From Alphaproteobacteria bacterium (lineage in GTDB: Bacteria; Pseudomonadota; Alphaproteobacteria; TMED109): a stretch of DNA of 64,000 bases. Position 1 is the first letter of the stretch. Each line of letters opens with the position of its first letter. Below, in pieces: positions 34,623 through 43,518 of this stretch. The stretch covers positions 24,462-88,461 of the forward strand of contig JAJDWH010000007.1 of NCBI GenBank assembly GCA_022825705.1, read 5' to 3'. The translations under genes and the position numbers were made by a program. The notes beneath the pieces were generated by a model. The model was not told the DNA's origin and made no database searches. It was given only the letters and a program-made list of their open reading frames with translations.

Positions 34623-34858
34623 GACCGCGGCGGAAGCGCCGGCTGGTTGCGGCCCGCGGCGAAGAAATCCTCCGAGAACCGGCCCACAACGTCGTCGAGC
34701 CAGTCCCAGTCCGATGCGATGGGTTCGAGGATTACTGCGGCGCCCTGCCGGCGGATGCGCACTTCGGCGCCTGCCATCTGGAATTCCTTCGGAAGCCGGA
34801 CGGCCTGCGAACGGCCCGACCAGAAGAGTTTGGCGGTTGCGGCCATCGGAACCTCCAC
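34619..34858 (-). CDS. vapB: VapB-type antitoxin (AbrB/MazE swapped-hairpin)
   Basis: 79 aa. N-terminal AbrB/MazE fold: 'AKLFWSGRSQAVRLPKEFQM' and 'GAEVRIRRQGAAVILEPI'. The C-terminal 'DWDWLDDVVGRFSEDFFAAG' is the toxin-binding tail of the VapB subgroup. The stop overlaps the start of the broken vapC frame by four bases. It appears intact. Confidence 0.85.
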   Translation of the reverse strand: MEVPMAATAKLFWSGRSQAVRLPKEFQMAGAEVRIRRQGAAVILEPIASDWDWLDDVVGRFSEDFFAAGRNQPALPPRS

Positions 34859-35176
34859 GGCGGATTATGGCAACGGGATGTACCTCCCCAGATCCCTGCA
34901 GTCCACGCCGGCGCAGAGAGCGGCTGGACGGGGCGAGGGGGAGCAGGGCCGGCCCCGGAACGGCTCCATTGCGGTGCGCGAGCGACTATCCGCCGCCGTC
35001 CACGGCAGGCGACGCGGCCGGGTAATTTGTGCCCGGGCCCATCGCCCGGAAACCGCGTCATTCCACATCGTCAGTCGGTCGCGAAGAACCGAACCGGGTC
35101 GCGGCGTGCAGAGGACCTGCCGACAGGCGCTGTCACGCCGCGATGACGCCACCTGGAGCGGATCGGCTCAGGACTG
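34859..35176. other. Gene-free stretch
   Basis: Upstream of vapB and downstream of the DUF3237 gene stop. No coding signal supported; open frames on the plus strand lack motifs. It should contain the vapB promoter, which I cannot place. Confidence 0.35.
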
Positions 35177-35632
35177 TTACAGGATCCGGTACACCTCATA
35201 TGTCGGGCCGGTCGGCTTGCGATCGCCCTTGCCCACGCATACGAGGCCATTGAGCCAGGCGTACTCGGGGGCGCCGGTCTCGAAGAACGGGGCGATCCGG
35301 AAGTAGTACTCGGAAGGGTCGACGGTTTCCCCTGCGTTGAGCCGGCGCATCACGTCCTCGGGACCATGCCGGACGCCGAAGTATGTCATGTAGACCAAGG
35401 CCCCGTCGTGAGTGCGAAGGGTCGCCCGGACGTCGAGCCGAAGCGATCCGTCGGCGCGGAGCACCAGCCAATCGCCACCGCCCTGGAGCACTTCGCCCCG
35501 GAAGTCGGGGCCCTCGAACGTCCCACCCGTGACGTTGACGTTGAGACGCCGGCCGGACGGCGTGTTGTCGAGCACGATGGGCTTGTCGACGGCCAGGTCA
35601 AAGACGGCGAGCAGTTCGGATTCGAGTGGCAT
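35177..35632 (-). CDS. DUF3237 family protein
   Basis: 151 aa, a small beta-rich protein of the DUF3237 family: 'LDNTPSGRRLNVNVTGGTFE', 'DWLVLRADGSLRLDVRATLR', 'FRIAPFFETGAPEYAWLNGL'. No activity is established; members occur in catabolic gene clusters. The ATG at 35632 is used; sequence further upstream in frame is not conserved-looking. Confidence 0.88.
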   Translation of the reverse strand: MPLESELLAVFDLAVDKPIVLDNTPSGRRLNVNVTGGTFEGPDFRGEVLQGGGDWLVLRADGSLRLDVRATLRTHDGALVYMTYFGVRHGPEDVMRRLNAGETVDPSEYYFRIAPFFETGAPEYAWLNGLVCVGKGDRKPTGPTYEVYRIL

Positions 35633-35950
35633 GGAGGACTCCTGAAAGGGCGGGGGAGACGCATCGTGTGCGCCGCTCGTTATACACGCCCCCGGTGATT
35701 CCGGTTTGCCTGCGGAGCCTTTCGGAAGCCCGGATGCCGCCACGATGTCCGGTACCGGCGGGGCATGAGCGGCCGAAGCCTCGCCAACGGCCGCGCCTGA
35801 CGCAGTGTGCTCGGAGTATCTTCTCTCCAAGATCTGCAGTTGGCTTGGCTAGGGCAGCAGGCCTCGGCGAGCCGACTGCTGCAGGAGCGCGTGCATCCGG
35901 CGCCTTCCGCGGTAGTCAGGTGCGCGACTACCCAGGTTGAGGGCCACGCC
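35633..35950. other. Gene-free stretch
   Basis: Divergent intergenic region between the DUF3237 and ribokinase genes. Open frames here are extensions of those genes and carry no motifs. Confidence 0.35.
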
Positions 35951-36874
35951 ATGGCTGGTCACATCGCGATTCTCGGCATCTTTGTTGCCGACGCCACGTT
36001 CCGGACGGATCGCCTGCCGCAGATGGGTGAGACCGTCATCGGCGAGAGTGTCGCGTTGAGCCCGGGCGGCAAGGGCTCCAATCAGTCGGTCGCCGTGGCC
36101 CGGCTTGGCGCCGACGTCCGGTTCATCTCCAAGGTGGGTCGCGACGCTTTTGCGGATCTCGGCTTTGCGGTATGGGCCGATGCGGGCGTGGAGCCCATGG
36201 TGGCCCGGTCGGAGCGCACGGCGACCGGGGCCGCGTCGGTGATGGTGAATGCGGCGACCGGCGAGAACGCGATCGTCGTGTGCCCGGGCGCTGCCTTTGA
36301 GCTCTCTGAGGCCGATGTCGATGCGGCTGCGGACGCGATCCGCTCGGCGGCCGTCTTCGTCACCCAACTCGAGCAACCGGTCGAGGCGGCGATGCGGGGA
36401 CTTGCGATCGCGAGGGAGGCGGGGGTGACGACCGTGCTCAACCCGGCGCCCGCCGCGCCGGTGCCGGAGCGCATGCTCGGCCTTTGTGACTACGTGACCC
36501 CGAACGAGACAGAGGCTTCGGCCATGACCGGTCTGCCGGTGGGGAGCGAAGACGAGGCCCGCGCGGCTGCGCGCGCCCTCAGGGAGCGCGGCGCCAGTGC
36601 GGTCGTGATCACACTGGGTGCCGAGGGGGCGCTCTTTGACGGTCCGGGAGGCGGACACCTCGTACCGGCGTTTCGGGCGGGCCCGGTGGTGGAAACCACG
36701 GGGGCCGGGGACGCGTTCAACGGGGCGTTCGCGGTGGCGCTGGCCGAAGGCCGGGGGCCGGGTCGGGCGGTGCGCTTCGGATGCGCAGCTGCCGGCCTCT
36801 CGGTCACCCGGCCGGGAACGGCGCTTTCCATGCCGCATCGTGCCGAAGTGGAAGCACTGCTGGGCGGGGTGTGA
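35951..36874 (+). CDS. rbsK: Ribokinase
   Basis: 307-aa PfkB-family sugar kinase. Family signature 1 is 'LSPGGKGSNQSVAVARLGAD' near residue 38. The C-terminal signature with the catalytic Asp is 'ETTGAGDAFNGAFAVALAEG'. 'YVTPNETEASAMTGLPV' is also typical of ribokinases. Stands alone without rbs transport genes; a nucleoside hydrolase gene 11 kb away could supply ribose. The ATG at 35951 was chosen because motifs begin at once. Confidence 0.92.
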   Translation: MAGHIAILGIFVADATFRTDRLPQMGETVIGESVALSPGGKGSNQSVAVARLGADVRFISKVGRDAFADLGFAVWADAGVEPMVARSERTATGAASVMVNAATGENAIVVCPGAAFELSEADVDAAADAIRSAAVFVTQLEQPVEAAMRGLAIAREAGVTTVLNPAPAAPVPERMLGLCDYVTPNETEASAMTGLPVGSEDEARAAARALRERGASAVVITLGAEGALFDGPGGGHLVPAFRAGPVVETTGAGDAFNGAFAVALAEGRGPGRAVRFGCAAAGLSVTRPGTALSMPHRAEVEALLGGV

Positions 36875-37063
36875 CTGTCCCCATGCAGGGGTGGGCGAGG
36901 CGTTTCGGGCGCTCGACGTGGAATTGCGCAGCCAAGAGCCCCCGAACCGGCGGACGATCCCATTCGCCGCAGTGGGCGGTCTTGCTGTACTTGATATCGA
37001 AGCTGGCCTCTTCGAGGGTCGCCTCCAGCATCGGCCGCAATGTTTCCGTGACCGACCCCGCTT

Positions 37064-37657
37064 CTACCGAACAAGCCCAATGCCATGCCGCTCCAGTACG
37101 GCCGGCAGGTCCGGATGCTCGGCCAGCGCGCCGGTCTCGACGGCTTCGAGCTTTCCGGCGCAGCGATCGAATACGGCATAGACGTCGCCACCCGTCAGAC
37201 GCGAGACATGCACCAGTCCGTCGATATCGGCATGCCCGGCATGGATCGTTCGTGCGAAAGCGCGCCCCGCCGCGTGATTTCTGGCGTGAACCGTGTCGCT
37301 CGGTGCGCCGATCCGTGTGCAGCCGTCACCTCGAAGGTCGAGCAGCGCCAGCACTTCGCCGGGTCGCGCTGAGACTCGCGCCCAGCACCGCTCAGTGATT
37401 TCTCTTACAGCGACGGTCCGTTCCCGGCGCCGGACGAACCTGTCCCGTACCACCGTCTCGATGAAGGCGGTGGCGAAGTCGGGAGCGGCGTAGAGCACGG
37501 AATAGCCAGCGTTCCGCGAGCAGAACCGGGAATCCGCCGAGACGGTTCCCAGAGGCGATGCCCGATAGCGGCCTGGCACGATCCGGTAGCAGTCGGGAAA
37601 CTTCGCCTTCAGCAGTACGGAGTCAATCCGATCCCGGGAATAACTTGCGCCGCTCAC
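37064..37657 (-). CDS. RES-domain toxin (NAD+ phosphorylase/ADP-ribosyltransferase type)
   Basis: 197 aa with a RES domain: 'CYRIVPGRYRASPL' supplies the first Arg, 'SRFCSRNAGYSVLYAAPDFA' the Tyr region, and 'TAFIETVVRDRF' the conserved Glu. RES toxins degrade NAD+ (MbcT) or modify proteins (ParT). The start is the GTG at 37657 overlapping the antitoxin stop (GTGA). This antitoxin-first, toxin-second operon is distinct in sequence from the second RES module at 38867-39984. Confidence 0.87.
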   Translation of the reverse strand: MSGASYSRDRIDSVLLKAKFPDCYRIVPGRYRASPLGTVSADSRFCSRNAGYSVLYAAPDFATAFIETVVRDRFVRRRERTVAVREITERCWARVSARPGEVLALLDLRGDGCTRIGAPSDTVHARNHAAGRAFARTIHAGHADIDGLVHVSRLTGGDVYAVFDRCAGKLEAVETGALAEHPDLPAVLERHGIGLVR

Positions 37658-38214
37658 GTAAAAGTGGCGCCGAACCCGGGCGCCGCGTCCACCACCTCGT
37701 CGACGCCGCCCGCAGTCAACAACTCCAACGGCGTCGCCACCCGGTCTTCGAACGGCCATTCCTGGGTGAGGAACGCCCAAGCCAGCTGGGGCTCTCCGAT
37801 AGCGTCGACGACGCCCGCGAGCCCCGGGACCACTTGGCCGGGGCCGAGAATCTGCGCCGCGGGAATGCGAAGCCCGCGCTTCGTTGCCTTCCAGGCGAGG
37901 AGTGTCCCTCGGTCCACCCAGTCATAGACCGTGGTGCGTGACACCCTCAGCCGAGCTGCAGCCTCCGACACGCCGAGAATGTCCCCGTCCGCGCGCTGCA
38001 CAACGAACGACCGCAGCGCATCGGGCACCTCGGCGGAAGCCTTGCGTTCCTCGGCCTCGCATTGCGCGGCGGCAGCTTCAAGCGCGGCGGCCACGGCCAG
38101 ACGCGCCTCCCGCGGGCGATGGCGGACGAAATCTCTGGCGCCGCGCGACAAGGCCGGGAAGCCTGCCTCCAGGAACCCCATCGATTCCGTCGTCGATCCG
38201 GTCGTCCTGGCCAT
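37654..38214 (-). CDS. Antitoxin of RES toxin, HTH/excisionase-like
   Basis: 186 aa. The middle holds a helix-turn-helix of the excisionase/MerR-like kind ('ILGVSEAAARLRVSRTTVYD' then 'WVDRGTLLAWKATKRGLRIP'). The C-terminal region ('AWAFLTQEWPFEDRVATPLE', 'LLTAGGVDEVVDAAPGFGAT') matches the toxin-binding tail of RES antitoxins. Stop overlaps the RES gene start. Likely an autorepressor. Confidence 0.83.
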   Translation of the reverse strand: MARTTGSTTESMGFLEAGFPALSRGARDFVRHRPREARLAVAAALEAAAAQCEAEERKASAEVPDALRSFVVQRADGDILGVSEAAARLRVSRTTVYDWVDRGTLLAWKATKRGLRIPAAQILGPGQVVPGLAGVVDAIGEPQLAWAFLTQEWPFEDRVATPLELLTAGGVDEVVDAAPGFGATFT

Positions 38215-38866
38215 CGCGAACTATCCTCCGCGTCGTCGATGGAGGCCATCATCGCCCGGGTCGTTCAGTTTGTAAAGTATGTTCATCTGATCGCAATGGA
38301 ATTGACCGGGCGAGCGATCGCTGTGACCGCAGTCGCAACCGGTCTACCACGTACCCTCTGGGTACTCTTTGATGGGCCTTCACAACCCGAGATTGCGAAC
38401 CACCACTTTCGGTGCGCGGGACTGTTCCGTGGCGGGTTCCGCTGGGCGATGACTGCTTCCAGTTGCTCCTTGAGCACAGTCTTGTCGTCAGTCACGAGCT
38501 CAGTGCGATCGCGCGGGCGGCTGCTCTCGACCTGGGAGTCCTTCTGCATAGTGAGGTGGGGATGGTGCGCCTCCGTCGGCGATCTTGGTATCGGCCGTGC
38601 ACCCCGGAAGGCCTGTACCCGGTCGCCGAACCGGCAACCATTCCCGTACCTGATCGCACCCTATGCCGATTTTGCCGCACAACTTCGGACAAAACGTGAT
38701 TCGGGCACACACGTGCCTCACAGGCACTGGCCATGGGAGTGCGCCTTTTGGCGTCAACGTTGGGCAACACCCGTCGAGCCACCGTCCGAGTACTGACGAT
38801 GATGCTCCCACAGTTCAATCATTCCGAAGCTGCGTTCAGTCCAAATATGGACTAGGTTTCCGATAA
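38215..38866. other. Gene-free stretch between divergent RES operons
   Basis: About 650 bases. Several open frames exist but none gives a domain I can defend. It must hold the promoters for both RES operons; the only clear site is the palindrome at 38838-38853. Confidence 0.4.
38838..38853 (+). promoter_or_regulatory. Palindromic operator before second RES operon
   Basis: Perfect arms AGTCCA and TGGACT around AATA, ending 13 bases before the ATG at 38867. Suits binding by the Xre/MbcA-type antitoxin encoded next. Confidence 0.55.
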
Positions 38867-39292
38867 ATGAACTTTGTGGAGTCCGGCATGGCTGCACAGG
38901 CGCATCCGGCGACAGCTATTGACCGGAAGGGCCTCTCCGGCCCGGCGTTGCGGACGTTCTTTCGCATCGCTGAACTCTGGAGCCTCTCCGTCGAGGAACA
39001 GATGACCCTGCTTGGGCTCACGGCTCGATCGACCTTCTTCAAGTGGAAGAAGAATCCGAACACGGTTCTACCGAAGGATACGCTGGAGCGCATTTCCTAC
39101 GTTCTGGGTATCTACAAGGCGCTTCAGCTGCTGCTTCCCAACGAACAGGCGGCCGATGAATGGGTGAAGCGTCCAAACACTGCGGCAGGGTTCGGTGGTC
39201 GGTCGGCCCTTGATCGCATGCTCTCGGGCCAGGTGGCAGATCTCTTCGTCGTACGGCAATACCTCGACGCGCAGCGGGGCGGCTGGGCATGA
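38867..39292 (+). CDS. MbcA/ParS/Xre-type antitoxin
   Basis: 141 aa. The N-terminal Xre-like HTH region has 'FRIAELWSLSVEEQMTLLGL' and 'ARSTFFKWKKNP'. The C-terminal MbcA/ParS toxin-binding domain has 'ERISYVLGIYKALQLLLPNE', 'EWVKRPNTAAGFGGRSALDR' and 'MLSGQVADLFVVRQYLDAQR'. Its stop overlaps the RES toxin ATG by four bases. An alternative Met lies at codon 8. Confidence 0.92.
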   Translation: MNFVESGMAAQAHPATAIDRKGLSGPALRTFFRIAELWSLSVEEQMTLLGLTARSTFFKWKKNPNTVLPKDTLERISYVLGIYKALQLLLPNEQAADEWVKRPNTAAGFGGRSALDRMLSGQVADLFVVRQYLDAQRGGWA

Positions 39293-39984
39293 CGCAGCCG
39301 GTTGCCCGCATCCAGTGGAAGCCGTGCTGGCGAATCATCCCCCGCCGGTTTCCGCCGATTCAGCTCTTCGAGCGGGTAACCGATCCGGCCGATCTCGAGG
39401 CGATCTTCGCATTGGAGGCCCTCACGAATCCCAGGCTTCGTGACGAGGCCGGCGATATTGAACTCGTGTCGCCGGAGGATCGCATCAGCGGACCCGGGAC
39501 CGCCGTCATCATGGCAGCTTTCACCCACCTGACCCCGAACGGCAGCCGCTTCTCGGACGGTACTTACGGTGTCTTCTACGCTGCGAACGATCTCTACACG
39601 GCCATTGCTGAGACCAAACATCACCGCGAGCGCTTCCTCAGCGCCACGGCGCAGGCGCGCATGGAACTGGACATGCGGGTCTGCCTGGTCGACCTCAAGG
39701 GGAATCTGCATGATCTGCGCGGCCAGAAGGCGGCCCAGCCGCTCGTCTACCACAACGACAACTACGCCGCGGGCCAGCATCTGGCGAGAACGCTGCGCGC
39801 GGCCGGCTCGAACGGGATTGCGTATGACAGCGTCCGCCGGACACGCGGCGAATGTGTCGCGGTGTTCCGACCTCCCTTGCTCTCGAACGCCCGCCAGGAG
39901 CGGCACCTCTGCTACGTGTGGAACGGACAGAAGGTTGAGACCGTCTATGAGAAACGCGAAATCGGCGATGACAGCCAGTCTTGA
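39289..39984 (+). CDS. RES-domain toxin (second module)
   Basis: 231 aa. RES motifs: 'CWRIIPRRFPPIQLFERVTD' at the N-terminus, 'GSRFSDGTYGVFYAANDLYT' with the conserved Arg and Tyr, and 'AIAETKHHRERFL' with the Glu. 'SNGIAYDSVRRTRGECVAVF' is the conserved C-terminal Ser region. With the gene at 38867 it forms a canonical Xre-RES operon and appears intact. Confidence 0.92.
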   Translation: MTQPVARIQWKPCWRIIPRRFPPIQLFERVTDPADLEAIFALEALTNPRLRDEAGDIELVSPEDRISGPGTAVIMAAFTHLTPNGSRFSDGTYGVFYAANDLYTAIAETKHHRERFLSATAQARMELDMRVCLVDLKGNLHDLRGQKAAQPLVYHNDNYAAGQHLARTLRAAGSNGIAYDSVRRTRGECVAVFRPPLLSNARQERHLCYVWNGQKVETVYEKREIGDDSQS

Positions 39985-40078
39985 CCTCGCCGTAAGGTAC
40001 TGCCGGCACACATCCGGCTAGCATCCGTTCCGGACGGGCCGAATGCTGCCTGCAACTCCGTTCAACAGGGACCCGAAA

Positions 40079-40384
40079 ATGGCTGCATTTCTTATCGTTC
40101 GCGCCCAGGTGGATCCGGCCGCGAAAGACGCGTTCGACACCTGGTACCAGAATGAGCACCTGCCACAGGCGGTCGAGGCCTTCAGCGCCGTCGGCGCCAG
40201 CCGCGGCTGGAGCGAACTGGAAGAGAACGTGCATATCGCCTTCTACGAGTTCCGGGACATGCCGGACGTGAACAGGGTGATGGCCTCGGACGCGCTCAAG
40301 CGAATGATCGGTGAATTCGACCGGCTGTGGAGCGGTCAGGTGACACGCACGCGCGAGGTGGTGGAACTCGTCCAGTCCATCTGA
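40079..40384 (+). CDS. EthD/ABM-like dimeric alpha-beta barrel protein
   Basis: 101 aa, 'FLIVRAQVDPAAKDAFDTWY' then 'NEHLPQAVEAF', the pattern of small ferredoxin-fold dimers such as EthD-like and antibiotic monooxygenase-like proteins. The His in 'NEHLP' is often conserved in EthD-like proteins. ATG at 40079 is used. Function unknown; it lies before the CmcJ/NvfI gene. Confidence 0.72.
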   Translation: MAAFLIVRAQVDPAAKDAFDTWYQNEHLPQAVEAFSAVGASRGWSELEENVHIAFYEFRDMPDVNRVMASDALKRMIGEFDRLWSGQVTRTREVVELVQSI

Positions 40385-40681
40385 GCGCTGGGGCCGGGCT
40401 CCGATCCCGGGCAGAAATGGGCCGGAAGATGCGGCGGCGTTCGGCGCATCGCGTCGTCCGAGGTCCAAGTGCCGGTGGTACGGTAAGGGGTGCTTCCAGG
40501 TTCACCCGCTAGCGGAATCTCCGCGTCGATCGCGGTCGCCGCGGGCGCGGCCGGCAGCGATGGTCATTTGGCCGCAGGCGGACTATGTATGCGGGTGAAG
40601 AGCGTCCGTTCCTGGCAGCCGTCAGTCTTGTCGAACGGCCGCCGGACGGGGAGCGACCTTGCACAGGAGCAGGCAACCGGC

Positions 40682-41680
40682 ATGACCAGACTGGCCACGG
40701 AGGGAACCCGCGAAGGGGTTCGCCTCGGTACCTTCCGCTACATGCAGCCGTCGGCGGAATCCTCGCTCTACCGGAACGGCAAGGTGCTCAGCCGCCGTGA
40801 CCGGGACGGCAGCGACAGCGGTCTCCTCGGCGTCGACCTGGAGGAATGCGAGATGGCGATCCTCGACGCCCGCACGGTGACGCAAGACGAGCAACCGACA
40901 TTGGCCGCCAACGGCTTCGAGCTGCTGGAGCGGCCGACGGCCAGCCCGGACCTGGACTTCCTCGATCACGACGCGGTGACCCGGGCGTACTACCCCGAAT
41001 GCGCCGAGATCGTGCGCGCCGCGACTGGGGCGGCCACCGTCGCTGCCTTCGACCACAACATCCGCTCCGCGACCGGCAAGTCGGGCAAGCGACGCATCGC
41101 CGGCGGCCAGCAGGTACAGGGCCCGGCGCATCTGGTGCACGGCGACTACACCCTGACCAGTGCGCCCCAGCGATTACGCGACCTGACCCGGCCGCCGACA
41201 TCGAACGACACCTATCGCACGGTGTTGGCCGAGGGCGAGACGCTGCTCGATGCCGCGGCCGTCGAGCAGGCGATTACGGACGGACGGTTCGCGCTCATCA
41301 ATGTCTGGCGCAACATCGCCCGCGAGCCGGTGGCGACGCGGCCGCTCGCGCTTTGCGACGGGATGAGCGTGCGCCCGGAAGAGCTCGTCGTCTTCGAGAT
41401 TCATTACAGCGACCGGATCGGCGAGAATTACTTCGCCAAGCACGACGCCCGCCACCGCTGGGTCTACTGGTCCGCGATGACCCGCGACGAGGCGCTCCTC
41501 ATCAAGCAGTGGGATTCGGCCGGCGAGTTGGCCCGGTCCGAAGGCACAAGGGGCGATCCTGACGGTGTCGACCAACCCTGCACCTTCAGCTTCCACAGCG
41601 CATTCGAGGATCCGGCGACTCCGCCGAACGCCCCAGACCGGTGGAGTATCGAGGTTCGCTGCGCGGCGCTCTACGCATAG
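40682..41680 (+). CDS. CmcJ/NvfI family oxidoreductase
   Basis: 332 aa. Signatures are 'AFDHNIRSATGK', 'PAHLVHGDYTLTSAPQRLRD', 'FALINVWRNIAREPVATRPL' and 'HRWVYWSAMTRDEALLIKQW', typical of the CmcJ/asaB/NvfI group related to Fe/2-oxoglutarate enzymes (CmcJ acts in cephamycin synthesis; NvfI in fungal endoperoxide formation). The reaction here is unknown. Start at 40682 has GGAGCAGG upstream. Confidence 0.88.
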   Translation: MTRLATEGTREGVRLGTFRYMQPSAESSLYRNGKVLSRRDRDGSDSGLLGVDLEECEMAILDARTVTQDEQPTLAANGFELLERPTASPDLDFLDHDAVTRAYYPECAEIVRAATGAATVAAFDHNIRSATGKSGKRRIAGGQQVQGPAHLVHGDYTLTSAPQRLRDLTRPPTSNDTYRTVLAEGETLLDAAAVEQAITDGRFALINVWRNIAREPVATRPLALCDGMSVRPEELVVFEIHYSDRIGENYFAKHDARHRWVYWSAMTRDEALLIKQWDSAGELARSEGTRGDPDGVDQPCTFSFHSAFEDPATPPNAPDRWSIEVRCAALYA

Positions 41681-41897
41681 ACAGGCAAGACGCTTCGACG
41701 CGCTGACGCGCAACTGGCTGCGGGAACCCTCTGCGCGCGACCGTCCGGACGCATTCGGGTCCCCGGCTCTACGGTCCCAGTTCCAGCGTTCAGGACAGCT
41801 GAACGCGCCTAGGCCCTAACCGCTGGCGGGCTCGCTGTCGTCTGCCTCCTGTAGCATGCCGGCCGAACCACGGGCGATTGGGCGAGGAGGCCGGACG

Positions 41898-42791
41898 ATG
41901 ACGGACTTTGACGCGGCGGCGATCCGCGGCATCACGCCGCCCATGACAACACCCTTTACTGAGGCGGGCGCGATTGACGAGGTGGCGTTTCGCGCGGAGA
42001 CGCGTTTCCTGCTGGACGCCGGCGTCCACGGCTTGGCGGTGGGGGGCAGCTCGGGCGAAGGGCACGCACTTTCCACCGACGAGGTCTGCCGCCTCACGGA
42101 AATGGCAGTCGAGGAAGCGGACGGAAAGGTCCCGGTGATCGCGGGGATCATCGTCGACTCGACCCAGCAGGCGATCGAGCGCGGCTCCGCCGCCGCGGCA
42201 GCGGGAGCGGCCGCGCTGCAGGTGACGCCGGTGCATTACCTGTTCCGGCCCGACGACGACCACATGAAGGCGCATTTCCGCGAGCTGACCGAAGCAGTAG
42301 CCGCACCGGTGGTCATCTACAACGTCGTGCCGTGGACCTACCTGTCGCCGGAGCTGCTGGTCGAGATCATGACCGACGTGCCCAGCGTGGTCGGCGTCAA
42401 GCAGAGCGCGGGCGACCTCAAGCTGCTCGCCGATCTGCTGGCGACCGCGCCTGCGGGTGCCCGAATCATGAGCGCGGTCGATGCGCTCATGTACCCCTCA
42501 TTCTCGCTGGGCGCACCCGGTGCCATCGCGGCCATCCTGACGGCAGCGCCCAAGGCCACGGTTGACCTGTGGGATGCGGTCGCCGCCGGCGACCATGCCG
42601 GTGCACTCGACCTGCACGGGCGGCTGCTGGCGCTCTGGAACGCGATGGTCGGCGACAACCTGCCGGCCGCGGTCAAGGCGGCGCTGGACCACCAGGGCGT
42701 CGCCGGCGGGTTGCCGCGGCGACCCATGGCGGCGGCTTCCGCCGCCCAGCGTCAGGCGATCGGCGAGGCCCTCAGGAGGTTGCCGCACTGA
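41898..42791 (+). CDS. Dihydrodipicolinate synthase/N-acetylneuraminate lyase family aldolase
   Basis: 297-aa TIM-barrel class I aldolase. The Schiff-base Lys is in 'PSVVGVKQSAGD', the catalytic Tyr in 'APVVIYNVVPW', and the carboxylate-binding motif is 'VGGSSGEGHALS' (GSSGE in place of GTTGE). It stands alone, away from lysine genes, so a catabolic keto-acid aldolase is more likely than DapA itself. The ATG at 41898 follows GCGAGGAGG. Confidence 0.9.
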   Translation: MTDFDAAAIRGITPPMTTPFTEAGAIDEVAFRAETRFLLDAGVHGLAVGGSSGEGHALSTDEVCRLTEMAVEEADGKVPVIAGIIVDSTQQAIERGSAAAAAGAAALQVTPVHYLFRPDDDHMKAHFRELTEAVAAPVVIYNVVPWTYLSPELLVEIMTDVPSVVGVKQSAGDLKLLADLLATAPAGARIMSAVDALMYPSFSLGAPGAIAAILTAAPKATVDLWDAVAAGDHAGALDLHGRLLALWNAMVGDNLPAAVKAALDHQGVAGGLPRRPMAAASAAQRQAIGEALRRLPH

Positions 42792-42958
42792 GCACAGTCG
42801 ATTCTTCGGATCAATGTCGTAACAAATCCTGCTTCGAAAACGTTGGGACACCAGTGTCGACATATGAACTTTTGTGTGTAGCGCAGAACAACCTGGCCAC
42901 GAACGGGGAAGCAGGATTCCCCTGGACCTCTGCGGAATGATCGCTGGAAACTGAACGA

Positions 42959-42978
42959 CATTGACTTGTATGTCAATG
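42959..42978 (+). promoter_or_regulatory. Perfect inverted repeat upstream of the 43063 gene
   Basis: Arms CATTGAC and GTCAATG around TTGTAT. Lies 85 bases before the ATG at 43063. Candidate operator for the Xre-like protein encoded at 43484. Confidence 0.45.
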
Positions 42979-43062
42979 ACTGGTCAACTACGCAGTCCGG
43001 TGGATGCCGGTCGGCTTCACACCGTTGATCCATTGGCTTCCAGTTTGGAAGTAAGGCGGGTC

Positions 43063-43518
43063 ATGGTGGTATCGGATGAAGTCCGGCAGTTAATGGACGG
43101 ACCATGGCCATCCGAAGCCATGAAAAGGCGTGCCTAACGCCTTCGGGCCGACCTGGAATCGTTTGTTAGAGGGCAAGTCGTCGCGCTTTCATTGACTCCG
43201 TACGCTCAAAAGTCAGCGTACATGGGCCTTCTTGCTCCTAGGGAAGATGCTTTCTGGGATATAAGAAGTCGCGACCCGAGACCTGGCCTACGTGTCATCG
43301 GCCACTTCGCCGAAACCGATGTGTTTGTCGCATTGGTCTGGCGGCCCCGTTCGGTCGTTTTTGAGGGACGTTTGCCTCTCGGCGAAGTGGAAGGCCCGAA
43401 CTGGGACGCCGCCAAGTCGCAATGTCGAGAGCAATGGAATGCCCATTTTCCAATTCACACGCCGTTAACTGGGGAGAACATCGGTGATTACATCTCCGAA
43501 AACGGACTTTTGGTCTGA
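43063..43518 (+). pseudogene. Toxin-like gene of an Xre-paired module, interrupted by TAA
   Basis: From ATG 43063 (AAGG upstream) the frame reads 'VVSDEVRQLMDGPWPSEAMK' then RRA, a TAA (43135-43137), and continues 'RLRADLESFVRGQ' to the stop at 43518. 'LLAPREDAFWDIRSRDPRPG' and 'RVIGHFAETDVFVALVW' look like a family that accompanies Xre proteins such as the one at 43484, which overlaps it. Family identity is from memory of such pairs. Reinitiation at TTG 43192 is conceivable. Confidence 0.68.

Noticed and set aside
38283..38699. Open frames between the RES operons, one faintly like a LysR effector-domain stretch
   Set aside because: The resemblance is a few generic residues with no HTH and no continuity; not defensible.
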